Source: Thauera sp. (GTDB lineage Bacteria; Pseudomonadota; Gammaproteobacteria; Burkholderiales; Rhodocyclaceae). Taken from it: 64,000 bases of DNA. The stretch lies in assembly GCA_024235615.1 (NCBI GenBank), contig JACKMB010000003.1, positions 186,001-250,000 of the forward strand, in the 5' to 3' direction. The notes beneath the pieces were generated by a model. It did no database searches. It saw only the letters and a program-made list of their open reading frames with translations, and was not told the DNA's origin. Both the position numbers and the translations under genes were made by a program. The first letter of the stretch is position 1; every line of letters begins with the position of its first letter. Shown in pieces: positions 43,406 to 52,390 of the stretch.

Positions 43406-45346
43406 ATGGAACGCCACGCCATGCCGACGCCGATGAAAAACCCGCGCCCTCTCCTCCTCGCCCTGCTGCTCGCCCACTTCGCCGGCGCGGCCTGCGCCGC
43501 CGACTGGCAGCTCGTGCTCAGCGACCGCGACCGCCGCATCGAGATCGATCGCGCCAGCATCCTGCGCTCGGACGCTGGCACCAAGGTCTCCTGGGGGCGG
43601 GTGGTGCTGACCTCGGAGGAGGCGCAGCGCTCCGGCTACGCCATGATCAAGGCGCTCAACCGTTACGACTGCCGCAACCGCACGTTCGCCACGGTCAAGC
43701 GGGTATATGTCGATGCCGAGGACAACATCGTGCGCGAGGAGCCGGTGTCGGCCGAGGCGCCGATCGCGGTGGCGCGCAACACCGTGGATGAGCGCATGTG
43801 GCGCGAGGTGTGCGATCCGCCCTCGGCGGTCGAGCTGCAGAAGCTGGCGGCCGAGGCCGCCCGGGTCGCGAGCGAACAGCCGGCAGCTCCAGGCGTCGCG
43901 CCACCCCAGGCCTCCGCTGCCGCAACCCCCGCTGCCGTCCCCCCCGCGGTGCCGGTCCAGGTCCCCGCCGCGGCTGCGCAGCCGCCGGTGCCGAAGCCTG
44001 CGGAGTCGGCGCGCGCGCAGTCGGGCAGCGTACGCCAGCCGGGCGAGGAGTCCGTCTCCGCCGAGGTGGTGCGTACGGCGGGCGGAGGTGGCGAGCCTGC
44101 CGCGGCGACCCCCGCCCTCGAGACCCACGTCGAGATTCCGGCCAAGTTCCTGCCCGGCGGGCAGGGGGCCGCGGAGCCCGAGAGTCCGCGCAAGTCCATC
44201 CTGCCGCCGCTGCCCAGGCTGTCGGCGACGGCCGCGCCCGAACCGAAGGCTCCGCCGGCCACCAAGCCTGCCGTGCGCGAGTCGCCACGAGCGCAGGCGG
44301 GCGGCCCGCCCGCTCCGCAAGCGCCCGCGCCGACGCGATCGGCAGCGGCGCCGGAGCGGCGGGTCGTGCCGGAGGCGGAGAAAACGCCTGCGTCGGTGCG
44401 GGCCGAGGTGTCGCCCGCGCGTGCTCGGCCCCGTCCGCAGCGCGCGGAGAGTGCGCCGCCGGAGCGTCCCGTCGTGCGCGAGAAGCCGCTCGTGGCCAGG
44501 GCCGAGCCTGCCACGCCGGCACGACCGACGTCGCCCGGCGCGCGCGCCCTCGCGCCGAAGCGCGCCGCGGTGGCGGAGCCATCGGATTCGCCGGCCGCGA
44601 CGCCTGCGTCCGCCCGCGCGGAGGCCTTGCGCGCGGCCGGCATCGAGCTCACCCGCCTCGCCGTGGGCATGCCCGAGTGGAGCTACGAGGGCGAGACCGG
44701 TCCGGACAACTGGGGCCGGATGCGTCCCGAGTGGCGGATCTGCGAGGAGGGTTTGCGCCAGTCGCCGATCGATTTGCGCGATGGCATCGCCGTCGATCTC
44801 GCCCCGGTGCAGTTCGACTACCGTCGCACGGGCTTCCGCATCCGCGACACCGGCAACACCCTGCAGGTCGAGGTCGGCGAGGGCATGGGCATCACCGTGC
44901 GCGGGGTGCGCTACGCGCTCGAGCGCTTCACCCTGCACCGGCCCTCGCAGGACCGCGTCGGCGGCATGGCGCACGACATGGCGCTCTACCTGCAGCATCG
45001 CGCCGAGGACGGCCGCATGGCGATCCTGTCGCTGCTGCTGTCGGCCGGCGGCGAGGCCAACCCGGCGCTGCAGACACTGTGGAACAACCTGCCGCTCGAC
45101 CGCGGGCGCGAGTTCACCCCCGACGCCGTGCTCGACCTGCCGGCGCTGCTGCCGGCCGAGCCGGGGCATTACCTCTACACCGGCTCGCTGCCGATGCCGC
45201 CCTGCACCGAGGACGTGCTGTGGGTGGTGATGAAGCAGCCGGTGGCCATCTCCGCCGACCAGCTCGACGTCTTCGCCCGCCTGTATCCGCGCAACGGTCG
45301 GCCGATCCAGCCGACCAACGGGCGGCCGCTGCTCGAGTCGCGCTGA
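43406..45346 (+). CDS. Secreted protein with surface-adhesin-like and degenerate alpha-carbonic anhydrase domains
   Basis: The 646-residue product has a signal peptide (LLLALLLAHFAGAACA), an N-terminal domain like surface-adhesin E/CNP1-type proteins (DWQLVLSDRDRRIEIDRASI, about 33-145), a Pro/Ala-rich linker (about 155-415), and a C-terminal alpha-carbonic anhydrase fold (QSPIDL, ERFTLHRPS, GSLPMPPC, about 425-640). By motif alignment with human CA II, His94 is Thr509, His96 is His511, His119 is Tyr528, His64 is Asn484 and Thr199 is Pro596, so zinc binding and catalysis are probably lost. ATG at 43421 or 43433 are also possible starts; 43433 gives the neatest signal. Confidence 0.85.
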   Translation: MERHAMPTPMKNPRPLLLALLLAHFAGAACAADWQLVLSDRDRRIEIDRASILRSDAGTKVSWGRVVLTSEEAQRSGYAMIKALNRYDCRNRTFATVKRVYVDAEDNIVREEPVSAEAPIAVARNTVDERMWREVCDPPSAVELQKLAAEAARVASEQPAAPGVAPPQASAAATPAAVPPAVPVQVPAAAAQPPVPKPAESARAQSGSVRQPGEESVSAEVVRTAGGGGEPAAATPALETHVEIPAKFLPGGQGAAEPESPRKSILPPLPRLSATAAPEPKAPPATKPAVRESPRAQAGGPPAPQAPAPTRSAAAPERRVVPEAEKTPASVRAEVSPARARPRPQRAESAPPERPVVREKPLVARAEPATPARPTSPGARALAPKRAAVAEPSDSPAATPASARAEALRAAGIELTRLAVGMPEWSYEGETGPDNWGRMRPEWRICEEGLRQSPIDLRDGIAVDLAPVQFDYRRTGFRIRDTGNTLQVEVGEGMGITVRGVRYALERFTLHRPSQDRVGGMAHDMALYLQHRAEDGRMAILSLLLSAGGEANPALQTLWNNLPLDRGREFTPDAVLDLPALLPAEPGHYLYTGSLPMPPCTEDVLWVVMKQPVAISADQLDVFARLYPRNGRPIQPTNGRPLLESR

Positions 45347-45484
45347 GCTCCCGGCCTTGCATCAGGCCGCGCTCGTCTGCGGATCGGGCGCGGGCCGTGC
45401 GCAGGGTCATCGCACGAACGGGCACCCCGCCTCGAGCCACGCTTTCACGGCGTTCTCGTGCGACCGCCCCGGGGCTGTGCCTGG

Positions 45485-45498
45485 GTGACCATGGTCAC
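45485..45498. promoter_or_regulatory. Palindromic operator-like site before the RND genes
   Basis: GTGACCATGGTCAC is a perfect 14-base palindrome 82 bases before the adaptor gene. TACACT at 45512-45517 could be a -10 element, which puts the palindrome at the -35 position, the usual place for a TetR- or MarR-type repressor site. No regulator gene is adjacent. Confidence 0.5.
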
Positions 45499-45579
45499 AC
45501 GGGCGAGGCGCTACACTAGCGGCCTCGCCCCGCGTCTGCGCCTTGTCGCCAGGGGGCTCCCGATCGCCGCGAGATTTCC

Positions 45580-46692
45580 ATGCGTTTCCGCTCCCTCCCC
45601 TCCGTGCTGGCCGGCCTGTCCGTGCTGGCCGCCTGTTCCGCGCCCGCGCCCCACACCCCGCCGCCGCCTGCGGTCCTCGTCCGCAGTGTTGACGCTGCCA
45701 GCGCCCCGCCGGCGGCGCAGGTCTATGCCGGCGAGGTGAGGGCGCGCATCGAGTCGGATCTGGGTTTCCGCATCGGCGGCAAGCTGGTCGAGCGCCTCGT
45801 CGATGTCGGTGCCGAGGTTGCCGCCGGTGCGCCGCTGGCGCTGCTCGACGCGCAGGACGTGCGCCTGGCGCTGGCCTCGGCGCAGGCGGCGGCCGCGGCG
45901 GCCGAGTCCGACCTCGCGCTCGCACGCAGCGAGTTCGCCCGCGCGCGCGAGTTGCAGGCGCGCAACTTCATCTCGTCTTCGTCGCTCGACGCCCGCCGCA
46001 CCGCGCTGCAGGCCGCCGAGGCGCGCCTGCGCCAGGCGCGTGCGCAGGCCGAGGTCGCCGCCAACCAGGCCGGCTACGCCCGCCTCGAGGCACCCGCCGC
46101 CGGCGTGGTCACCGCGGTGCTCGCCGAGCCGGGGCAGGTGGTGGGGGCGGGCCAGGCGGTGCTGCGCCTCGCTCGTCCCGACGAGCGCGAGGTACTGATC
46201 CACGTGCCCGAGGGGCGCGCCGCCGGCCTCGTGCCGGGCAGTGCCGCGCAGGTGCGGCCGTGGGCCGCGCCCGAACGCGAGTACGCCGGCCGCGTGCGCG
46301 AGGTCGCACCGGCGGCCGACGCCGCCACCCGCACCCACGCGGTGCGTGTCGCGGTGCCCGGGGCGGACACGGCGCTCGCGCTCGGCGCCAGCGCGAGCGT
46401 GGCCTTCGCCGCGGCGCAGGCCGAGGCCCCCGGCGTGCTGTTGCCCTTGCCCGCGGTGACGCGGCAGCCGGGCCAGGCCGACGCCGGCACGGTGTGGGTG
46501 GTGGGCGAGGACGCCGCCGTGAAGCCGCTGGCGGTCGAACTCGGCGCCTGGCGCGAGGACGGCGTGGTGGTGCGCGCCGGCCTGCCCGCACAGGCCCGCG
46601 TGGTGGTGGCCGGGGTGCACAAGCTGATCGAGGGCATGCGCGTGCGTGCCGTCGAGGAAGGCGCGCCGGTGCTGCTGGACGTGCGGCGATGA
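45580..46692 (+). CDS. RND efflux periplasmic adaptor lipoprotein
   Basis: The 370-residue membrane-fusion protein has a lipobox (LSVLAACS), split lipoyl halves (IESDLGFRIGGKLVERLVDVGAEV and RLEAPAAGVVTAVLAEPGQVV), a coiled-coil hairpin (about 85-165) and a beta-barrel part. It connects an RND pump to an outer-membrane channel. It overlaps the pump gene by 4 nt (ATGA). A palindromic site lies upstream. The substrate is unknown. Confidence 0.93.
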   Translation: MRFRSLPSVLAGLSVLAACSAPAPHTPPPPAVLVRSVDAASAPPAAQVYAGEVRARIESDLGFRIGGKLVERLVDVGAEVAAGAPLALLDAQDVRLALASAQAAAAAAESDLALARSEFARARELQARNFISSSSLDARRTALQAAEARLRQARAQAEVAANQAGYARLEAPAAGVVTAVLAEPGQVVGAGQAVLRLARPDEREVLIHVPEGRAAGLVPGSAAQVRPWAAPEREYAGRVREVAPAADAATRTHAVRVAVPGADTALALGASASVAFAAAQAEAPGVLLPLPAVTRQPGQADAGTVWVVGEDAAVKPLAVELGAWREDGVVVRAGLPAQARVVVAGVHKLIEGMRVRAVEEGAPVLLDVRR

Positions 46693-49600
46693 GCGCTCGT
46701 GGCGAGGGACCGATCGGCGGCGGGCGTTTCAATCTGTCGGAATGGGGGCTGACCCACCGCTCCCTGGTGCTGTACTTCCTCATCGTCTGCACCTTGATCG
46801 GGCTGTTCTCCTACACCCGGCTCGGCCAGTCCGAGGATCCGCCCTTCACCTTCAAGGTCATGGTGGTGCGCGCCGAGTGGCCGGGGGCGAGCGCACGCGA
46901 GATCGGGGAGCAGGTCACCGACAAGATCGAGAAGAAGCTGCAGGAGATCGCCCAGGCCGACGTCATCCGCAGCTACTCCAAGCCCGGCGAGGCGATGGTC
47001 TTCTTCGTCGTCAAGGACGCTACGCGCTCGCGCGACATCCCCGACATCTGGTACCAGGCGCGCAAGAAGATCGGCGACATCGCCCACACCTTCCCGACCG
47101 GGGTGCGCGGGCCGTATTTCAACGACGAGTTCGGCGACACCTACGGCAACCTCTTCGCCCTGCTCGGCGAGGGGGTGAGCCACGCCGAACTCAAGCGCCA
47201 CGCCGAGGCGATCCGCGGCGAACTGCTGCGCGTGAAGGACGTGGCCAAGGTGAGCTTCTTCGCCGAGCAGCCGCAGCGCGTGTTCGTGGAGATCTCCAAC
47301 ACCCGTCTCGCCACCCTGGGCGTGCGCCTGGACGACATCGTCGCCGCGCTCGCCCGCCAGAACGCGGAGACCGGCGCCGGCTTCTTCGAGACCGGCGACG
47401 AGCGCATCTGGCTGCGCCCGTCGGGCCAGTTCGAGGACCTCGACGCGATCCGTGCCACGGTGATCCGCGCCGGCGGGCGCAGCCTGCGCCTGGGCGACAT
47501 CGCCGAGGTGCGCCGCGGCTACGCCGAGCCACCGGCCGAGCGCCTGCGCTACATGGGGCAGGAGGCGCTCGGTATCGGCGTGTCGATGCGCAGCGGCGGC
47601 GACATCGTCGCGCTCGGCCGCCAGCTCGATGCGGCGGTGGAGAAGATCGACGCGCAACTGCCGACCGGCATTCGCCTGGAGCGCGTGGCCGACCAGCCGC
47701 GCGCCGTGACGCGGGCGGTCAACGAGTTCGTCAAGGTGCTCGCCGAGGCGGTGCTCATCGTCATGGCGGTGAGCCTGCTGTCGCTGGGCTTCCGCACCGG
47801 CGTGGTGGTGCTGGTGATCATCCCGGTGGTGCTGGCGATCACCTTCATGTTCATGCACCTGCTCGACATCGGCCTGCACAAGATCTCGCTCGGCGCGCTG
47901 ATCATCGCGCTCGGCCTGCTGGTGGACGACGCGATCATCGCGGTCGAGATGATGGCGAGCAAGATGGAGCAGGGCTGGGGTCGGGTGCGCGCGGCGAGCT
48001 ACGCGTGGACCTCGACGGCGATGCCGATGCTCTCGGGCACCCTGGTGACCGCGGCCGGCTTCCTACCGGTGGCGCTGGCGGCGTCCTCGGTGGGGGAGTT
48101 CACGCGCTCGATCTTCCAGGTCACGGTGACCGCGCTGCTGGTGTCGTGGATCGCCGCGGTGCTCTTCGTTCCCTACCTCGGCTATTACCTGCTGCCCGAC
48201 TTCAGCAAGCGCGCGGGCAAGCCCTCCTGGCTGGCCCGCCTGGTCGGGCGGATCTGGCCGGCGCTGGGGCGGCGGATGGCGGAGCGCGACCTCCACGCCC
48301 ACGAGCAGCACGACGAGTTCGCGATCTACCACACGCCCTTCTACAACCGCCTGCGCGGCGTGGTGGATGCCTGCGTGCGCTGGCGCTGGGTCGTCATCGT
48401 GCTGACGGCAGCCATCTTCGTCGGCTCGCTGTTCGTGTTCGCCCGCTTCGTGCCGCAGCAGTTCTTCCCCGACTCGACGCGCCCCGAGCTGCTGGTCGAC
48501 CTGCGCCTCGCCGAGGGCGTGTCGCACCACGCCACCGAGGCCGCGGTGAAGCGGCTGGAGGGCTTCCTCGACGCGCAGGAGGGCATCGAGAACTACGTGG
48601 CCTGGGTGGGCAGCGGCAGCCCGCGCTTCTACCTGCCGCTCGACCAGCAGCTCGCGCAGACCAACTTCGCCCAGGTCGTGATCCTCACCGCCGGCCTGGC
48701 CGAGCGCGAGGCGCTGCGCGCGAAGCTGATCCGCCTCTTCGAGGACGAGCCCTGGCCGCTGCGCGGCATCGTCAATCGGCTCGAGAACGGGCCACCGGTC
48801 GGCTTTCCGGTGCAATACCGGGTGAGCGGGCCGGACCTGGCGGAGCTGCACCGGCGCGCCGCGACCGTGGCCGAGACGATGCGTGCCAATCCGCACCTGT
48901 CCAACGTGCATATGGACTGGGTGGAGCCGTCCAAGGTGGTGCGGGTGGTGATCGACCAGGAGAAGGCGCGCCTGCTCGGGGTGTCTACACAGGACCTCTC
49001 CAGCCTGCTCGCCACCTCGCTGCAGGGCATGACGGTGACGCAGTTCCGCGAGGGCACCGAGACCATCGCGCTGGTGCTGCGCGGGGCGGAGCGCGAGCGT
49101 GCCCACCTGTCGCAGCTGCCCGACCTCGCCCTGCCGGTGCGGGGAGGGCGCAGCGTGCCGCTGGCGCAGGTGGTGCGCCTCGAGCACGACTTCGAGCCGG
49201 GGGTGATCTGGCGGCGCAACCGCATCCCCACGGTGACCGTGCGCGCCTCGCTCTACGACGGCACCCAGCCCGCGGTGGTGGTGGGCCAGCTCGCGCCGCG
49301 CATGGCCGAGCTCTCCGCGCAGCTGCCGCTCGGCTATCGCCTCGAGGTCGGCGGCGCGGTCGAGGAGAGCGCCAAGGGCAGCGGCTCGGTGGGTGCGGGC
49401 ATGCCGGTCTTCGTGCTGACCGTGCTGACCGTGCTGATGCTGCAGCTGAAGAGCTTCTCGCGCACCATCATGGTGGTGCTCACCGCGCCGCTCGGCCTCA
49501 TCGGCGTCGCCGCCTTCCTGCTCGCCTTCGGCAAGCCCTTCGGCTTCGTCGCGCTGCTCGGCACGATCGCGCTGTCGGGCATGATCATGCGCAACTCGGT

Positions 49601-49919
49601 GATCCTGGTGGACCAGATTCGCCAGGACGTCGAGGCCGGACGCACGCAGTGGGAGGCTATCGTCGAGTCGGCGGTGCGGCGTTTCCGCCCGATCATGCTC
49701 ACCGCCGCGGCGGCCATCCTCGCCATGGTGCCGCTGTCTCGCAGCACCTTCTTCGGGCCGATGGCGGTGGCGATCATGGGCGGGCTCGCCGTGGCCACGG
49801 TGCTCACCATCCTGTTTCTGCCCGCACTCTATGCAGCCTGGTACCGGGTGAAGCCGGCCGCAGCGGAGCGCGCGGAGCGCGCGGAGGCGGATCGCAGCGC
49901 AGCAACTGCGCTAGAATGA
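46689..49919 (+). CDS. RND-family efflux pump, inner-membrane subunit
   Basis: The 1076-residue pump has 12 membrane helices in the RND plan with two large periplasmic loops. Landmarks are WPGASAREIGEQVTDKIEKKL near the start, the fourth-helix proton-relay region GLLVDDAIIAVEMM, and the tenth/eleventh-helix block LLGTIALSGMIMRNSVILVDQI. It belongs to the HAE-type group pumping hydrophobic or amphipathic compounds by proton antiport. ATG 46689 overlaps the adaptor stop. A TolC-family gene lies 1.1 kb downstream beyond pcm and rhodanese and could complete the complex. Confidence 0.95.
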   Translation: MSARGEGPIGGGRFNLSEWGLTHRSLVLYFLIVCTLIGLFSYTRLGQSEDPPFTFKVMVVRAEWPGASAREIGEQVTDKIEKKLQEIAQADVIRSYSKPGEAMVFFVVKDATRSRDIPDIWYQARKKIGDIAHTFPTGVRGPYFNDEFGDTYGNLFALLGEGVSHAELKRHAEAIRGELLRVKDVAKVSFFAEQPQRVFVEISNTRLATLGVRLDDIVAALARQNAETGAGFFETGDERIWLRPSGQFEDLDAIRATVIRAGGRSLRLGDIAEVRRGYAEPPAERLRYMGQEALGIGVSMRSGGDIVALGRQLDAAVEKIDAQLPTGIRLERVADQPRAVTRAVNEFVKVLAEAVLIVMAVSLLSLGFRTGVVVLVIIPVVLAITFMFMHLLDIGLHKISLGALIIALGLLVDDAIIAVEMMASKMEQGWGRVRAASYAWTSTAMPMLSGTLVTAAGFLPVALAASSVGEFTRSIFQVTVTALLVSWIAAVLFVPYLGYYLLPDFSKRAGKPSWLARLVGRIWPALGRRMAERDLHAHEQHDEFAIYHTPFYNRLRGVVDACVRWRWVVIVLTAAIFVGSLFVFARFVPQQFFPDSTRPELLVDLRLAEGVSHHATEAAVKRLEGFLDAQEGIENYVAWVGSGSPRFYLPLDQQLAQTNFAQVVILTAGLAEREALRAKLIRLFEDEPWPLRGIVNRLENGPPVGFPVQYRVSGPDLAELHRRAATVAETMRANPHLSNVHMDWVEPSKVVRVVIDQEKARLLGVSTQDLSSLLATSLQGMTVTQFREGTETIALVLRGAERERAHLSQLPDLALPVRGGRSVPLAQVVRLEHDFEPGVIWRRNRIPTVTVRASLYDGTQPAVVVGQLAPRMAELSAQLPLGYRLEVGGAVEESAKGSGSVGAGMPVFVLTVLTVLMLQLKSFSRTIMVVLTAPLGLIGVAAFLLAFGKPFGFVALLGTIALSGMIMRNSVILVDQIRQDVEAGRTQWEAIVESAVRRFRPIMLTAAAAILAMVPLSRSTFFGPMAVAIMGGLAVATVLTILFLPALYAAWYRVKPAAAERAERAEADRSAATALE

Positions 49920-49934
49920 CGCGGTTTTGCCTTC

Positions 49935-49968
49935 ATGGATAACGCTATCCATTAGCGTGTGCTAATAT
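49935..49968 (+). promoter_or_regulatory. Two palindromes and a -10 element before the Pcm-family gene
   Basis: ATGGATA-ACGC-TATCCAT (49935-49952) and TTAGC-GTGT-GCTAA (49952-49965) abut each other; TAATAT at 49963-49968 is a good -10. The stretch is AT-rich in a GC-rich window, so it is probably the promoter and operator of the pcm-rhodanese-tolC run. Confidence 0.5.
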
Positions 49969-49985
49969 TTCGCCGGGAGCCCCTG

Positions 49986-50639
49986 ATGAACTTCGAGAAA
50001 GCGCGCTTCAACATGGTCGAGCAGCAGATCCGCCCCTGGGAGGTGCTGGATCAGGACGTGCTCGACCTCCTGATGACGGTCAAGCGCGAGGAATTCGTTC
50101 CCGCCGCGCACCGCGAGCTGGCCTTCGCCGACGTCGAGATCCCGATCGGCTGCGGCCAGGTCATGCTCAAGCCGGTGATCGAGGGCAAGATCCTGCAGGC
50201 GCTGCGCGTCACCAAGTCCGACACCGTGCTCGAGATCGGCGCCGGCTCGGGCTGGTTCGCCGCACTGCTGGCGGCGCGCGCCGAGTGGGTGCGCACCATG
50301 GAGATCGAGCCCGAACTGGTCAAGCTGGCGAGCGCCAACCTCGAGCGCAACGGCGTGCAAAACGTGGTCGTGGTCGACGGCGATGGCGTGCAGGGCTGGT
50401 CGGGCCGCGCGCCCTACGATGTGATCGTCGTCTCCGGCGGCCTGCCCTTCGTGCCGCAGTCGCTGCTCGAGCAGCTCAAGGTCGGTGGCCGCCTGTTCGC
50501 CTTCGTCGGCGAGGCGCCGGTCATGAAGGCGCGCCTGATCACCTGCGAGGCAGAAGGCCGATTCCGCACAGAGGACGTGTTCGAGACCGTGGTGCCGATG
50601 CTCAAGAACGCCCCCCAGCGCGAAGCGTTCAGCTTCTGA
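49986..50639 (+). CDS. pcm: Protein-L-isoaspartate O-methyltransferase family protein
   Basis: The 217-residue SAM-dependent methyltransferase has the PCMT pattern: MVEQQIRPWEVLD, RELAFADVEIPIGCGQVMLKP, motif I VLEIGAGSGWFAALLA, and DVIVVSGGLPFVPQSLLEQLKVGGRLFAFVG. Family members methylate damaged isoaspartyl residues. The order pcm, rhodanese, tolC, waaA is common in betaproteobacteria, where this copy may be a divergent paralogue of Pcm. GGGAG precedes the start. Confidence 0.9.
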   Translation: MNFEKARFNMVEQQIRPWEVLDQDVLDLLMTVKREEFVPAAHRELAFADVEIPIGCGQVMLKPVIEGKILQALRVTKSDTVLEIGAGSGWFAALLAARAEWVRTMEIEPELVKLASANLERNGVQNVVVVDGDGVQGWSGRAPYDVIVVSGGLPFVPQSLLEQLKVGGRLFAFVGEAPVMKARLITCEAEGRFRTEDVFETVVPMLKNAPQREAFSF

Positions 50640-50646
50640 GGCGACG

Positions 50647-50970
50647 ATGCTGCAGATCACGCCGAAGATGCTCGCCGAGCGCCTCCAGGACGCGCAACGG
50701 CCTGCCCCCCTGCTGCTCGACGTGCGCGAGCCCTGGGAGGTGCAGATCTGCCAGATCCCCGGATCGGTCACGATGCCGATGGGCAGCGTTCCGGCGCGTT
50801 ACCCGGAACTGGAACGCGACCGCGAGACGGTGGTGATCTGCCATCACGGCGGGCGCAGCTGGCAGGTCGCGATGTTCCTCGAGCGGCAGGGTTTCTCCAA
50901 CGTGGCCAACCTGTCCGGCGGCGTCGCCGGCTGGGCGAACGAGGTCGACCTCAACATGCCGCAGTACTGA
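50647..50970 (+). CDS. Rhodanese-domain protein
   Basis: The 107-residue single-domain rhodanese has LLLDVREPWEVQICQIPGSVTMPMGSV and the active-site loop VVICHHGGRS with the catalytic cysteine, then FSNVANLSGGVAGW. It would transfer sulphane sulphur in the cytoplasm; the physiological acceptor is unknown. It starts 7 bases after the pcm-family stop. Confidence 0.93.
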   Translation: MLQITPKMLAERLQDAQRPAPLLLDVREPWEVQICQIPGSVTMPMGSVPARYPELERDRETVVICHHGGRSWQVAMFLERQGFSNVANLSGGVAGWANEVDLNMPQY

Positions 50971-50995
50971 ACGCGGCGCAGCAGTGGAGAGCACG

Positions 50996-52300
50996 ATGAA
51001 GCGAGTCCTGGCAGTTCTGGTGGCGGGTCTGTTCGCGGGAGGCGCCGCGGGGGCCGACCTGATGCAGGTGTACCAGGACGCGCTCGCCAACGATGCGAAG
51101 TTCTCCGCGGCGCGCGCGCAGTTCGAGGCCGGGCAGGAGAAGGTGGTTCAGGGGCGCGCGGGGCTGCTGCCGCAGATCGGGGTGTCGGCGAACACGACCC
51201 GTAACGATGCCGAGCTCACACCGACGGGAGCGGCTGCGCGCGACTACAGCTACAGCAGCAACGGCTATGGCGTGCAGCTCACCCAGCCGCTGTTCCGCTG
51301 GCAGAACTGGGTGCAGTTCAAGCAGGGCGAGCTGCAGACCGCGCTCGCGGAAACCCAGTTCGGGATCGCCCGCCAGGACCTCGTGCTGCGCGTCGCCGAG
51401 GCCTACTTCAACGTGCTCAACGCGCAGGATGCGCTCGCCGCGGTGACGCAGCTGCGCACCGCCGCGGGCGAGCAGCTCGAGCTCGCGAAGACCAGCTTCG
51501 AGGTCGGCACGGTGACGATCACCGACGTGCATGAGGCGCAGTCGCGCTTCGACCTCGCCTCGGCGCAGGAGATCGCCGCACAGAACCAGCTCGAGGTTGC
51601 CCGCCAGACATTGGCGCAGATCATCGGCAGGCAGCCCGAGGCGCTCGCTGGCCTGCGCGAGGGCGTGGCGCTGCAGCGCCCCCAGCCCGAGAACATCGCC
51701 GACTGGGTGGCCGCCGCCGAGTCTGGCAGCTTCGGCGTGCAGGCCCAGCAGCTCGCGCGCGAGATCGCCGCGCGCGAGGTCGAGCGCGCGCGCGCCGGCC
51801 ACCTGCCGACGGTGGATATCGTCGCCAGCCACGGCCTGAACAACCGTCCGCAGCCCAGCACCGAGCGCTCCGAGGCGACCACCATCGGCCTGCAGTTGAA
51901 CGTGCCCTTGTATGCCGGCGGGCGCGTGTCCTCGGTGTCGCGCGAGGCCGCGGCGCTGCGCCTGAAGGCCGACGCCGACCTCGAGGACGCCCGCCGCAGC
52001 GCCGCGCTCGCCGCCCGCCAGTCCTGGCTGGGGGTTACCAGCGGCATGGCGCAGGTGAGGGCGCTCGAGGCTGCGCGCGTGTCGTCGAGCTCCGCGCTCG
52101 ACGCCAACAAGCTCGGCTACGAGGTCGGCGTGCGTATCAACATCGACGTGTTGAACGCCCAGACCCAACTCGCCGACACCTTGCAGAAGCTCGCCCGTGC
52201 GCGCTACGACACCCTGCTTGCGCAGCTGCGCCTGAAGGCCGCAGCCGGCACCCTGGGCGAGGACGACGTGCTCGCGATCAACGCGCTGCTCGTGCCCTGA
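50996..52300 (+). CDS. tolC: TolC-family outer-membrane channel
   Basis: The 434-residue protein has a signal peptide (VLAVLVAGLFAGGAAGA), then the TolC pattern: DLMQVYQDALANDAKFSAARAQF, RWQNWVQFKQGEL, VLRVAEAYFNVLNAQDAL, ELAKTSFEVGTVTITDVHEAQSRFD and the second-half LNVPLYAGGRVSS and NIDVLNAQTQL. It is the type I secretion/efflux TolC without lipobox. ATG 50996 is used because the open frame's GTG at 50984 lacks a ribosome site; GGAGA lies before 50996. It probably serves the RND pair upstream and other pumps. Confidence 0.95.
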   Translation: MKRVLAVLVAGLFAGGAAGADLMQVYQDALANDAKFSAARAQFEAGQEKVVQGRAGLLPQIGVSANTTRNDAELTPTGAAARDYSYSSNGYGVQLTQPLFRWQNWVQFKQGELQTALAETQFGIARQDLVLRVAEAYFNVLNAQDALAAVTQLRTAAGEQLELAKTSFEVGTVTITDVHEAQSRFDLASAQEIAAQNQLEVARQTLAQIIGRQPEALAGLREGVALQRPQPENIADWVAAAESGSFGVQAQQLAREIAAREVERARAGHLPTVDIVASHGLNNRPQPSTERSEATTIGLQLNVPLYAGGRVSSVSREAAALRLKADADLEDARRSAALAARQSWLGVTSGMAQVRALEAARVSSSSALDANKLGYEVGVRINIDVLNAQTQLADTLQKLARARYDTLLAQLRLKAAAGTLGEDDVLAINALLVP

Positions 52301-52327
52301 GCGCCTCGGGCCGATCACACTCCCTGC

Positions 52328-52390
52328 GCCTCACGCCTCACGCCTCACGCCTCACGCCTCACGCCTCACGCCTCACGCCTCACGCCTCAC
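52328..52390. repeat. Tandem heptamer, nine GCCTCAC copies
   Basis: Nine exact copies in 63 bases between tolC and waaA. The array reaches into waaA: the last codons and the TGA of waaA (stop at 52373) are made of repeat units. Confidence 0.95.
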
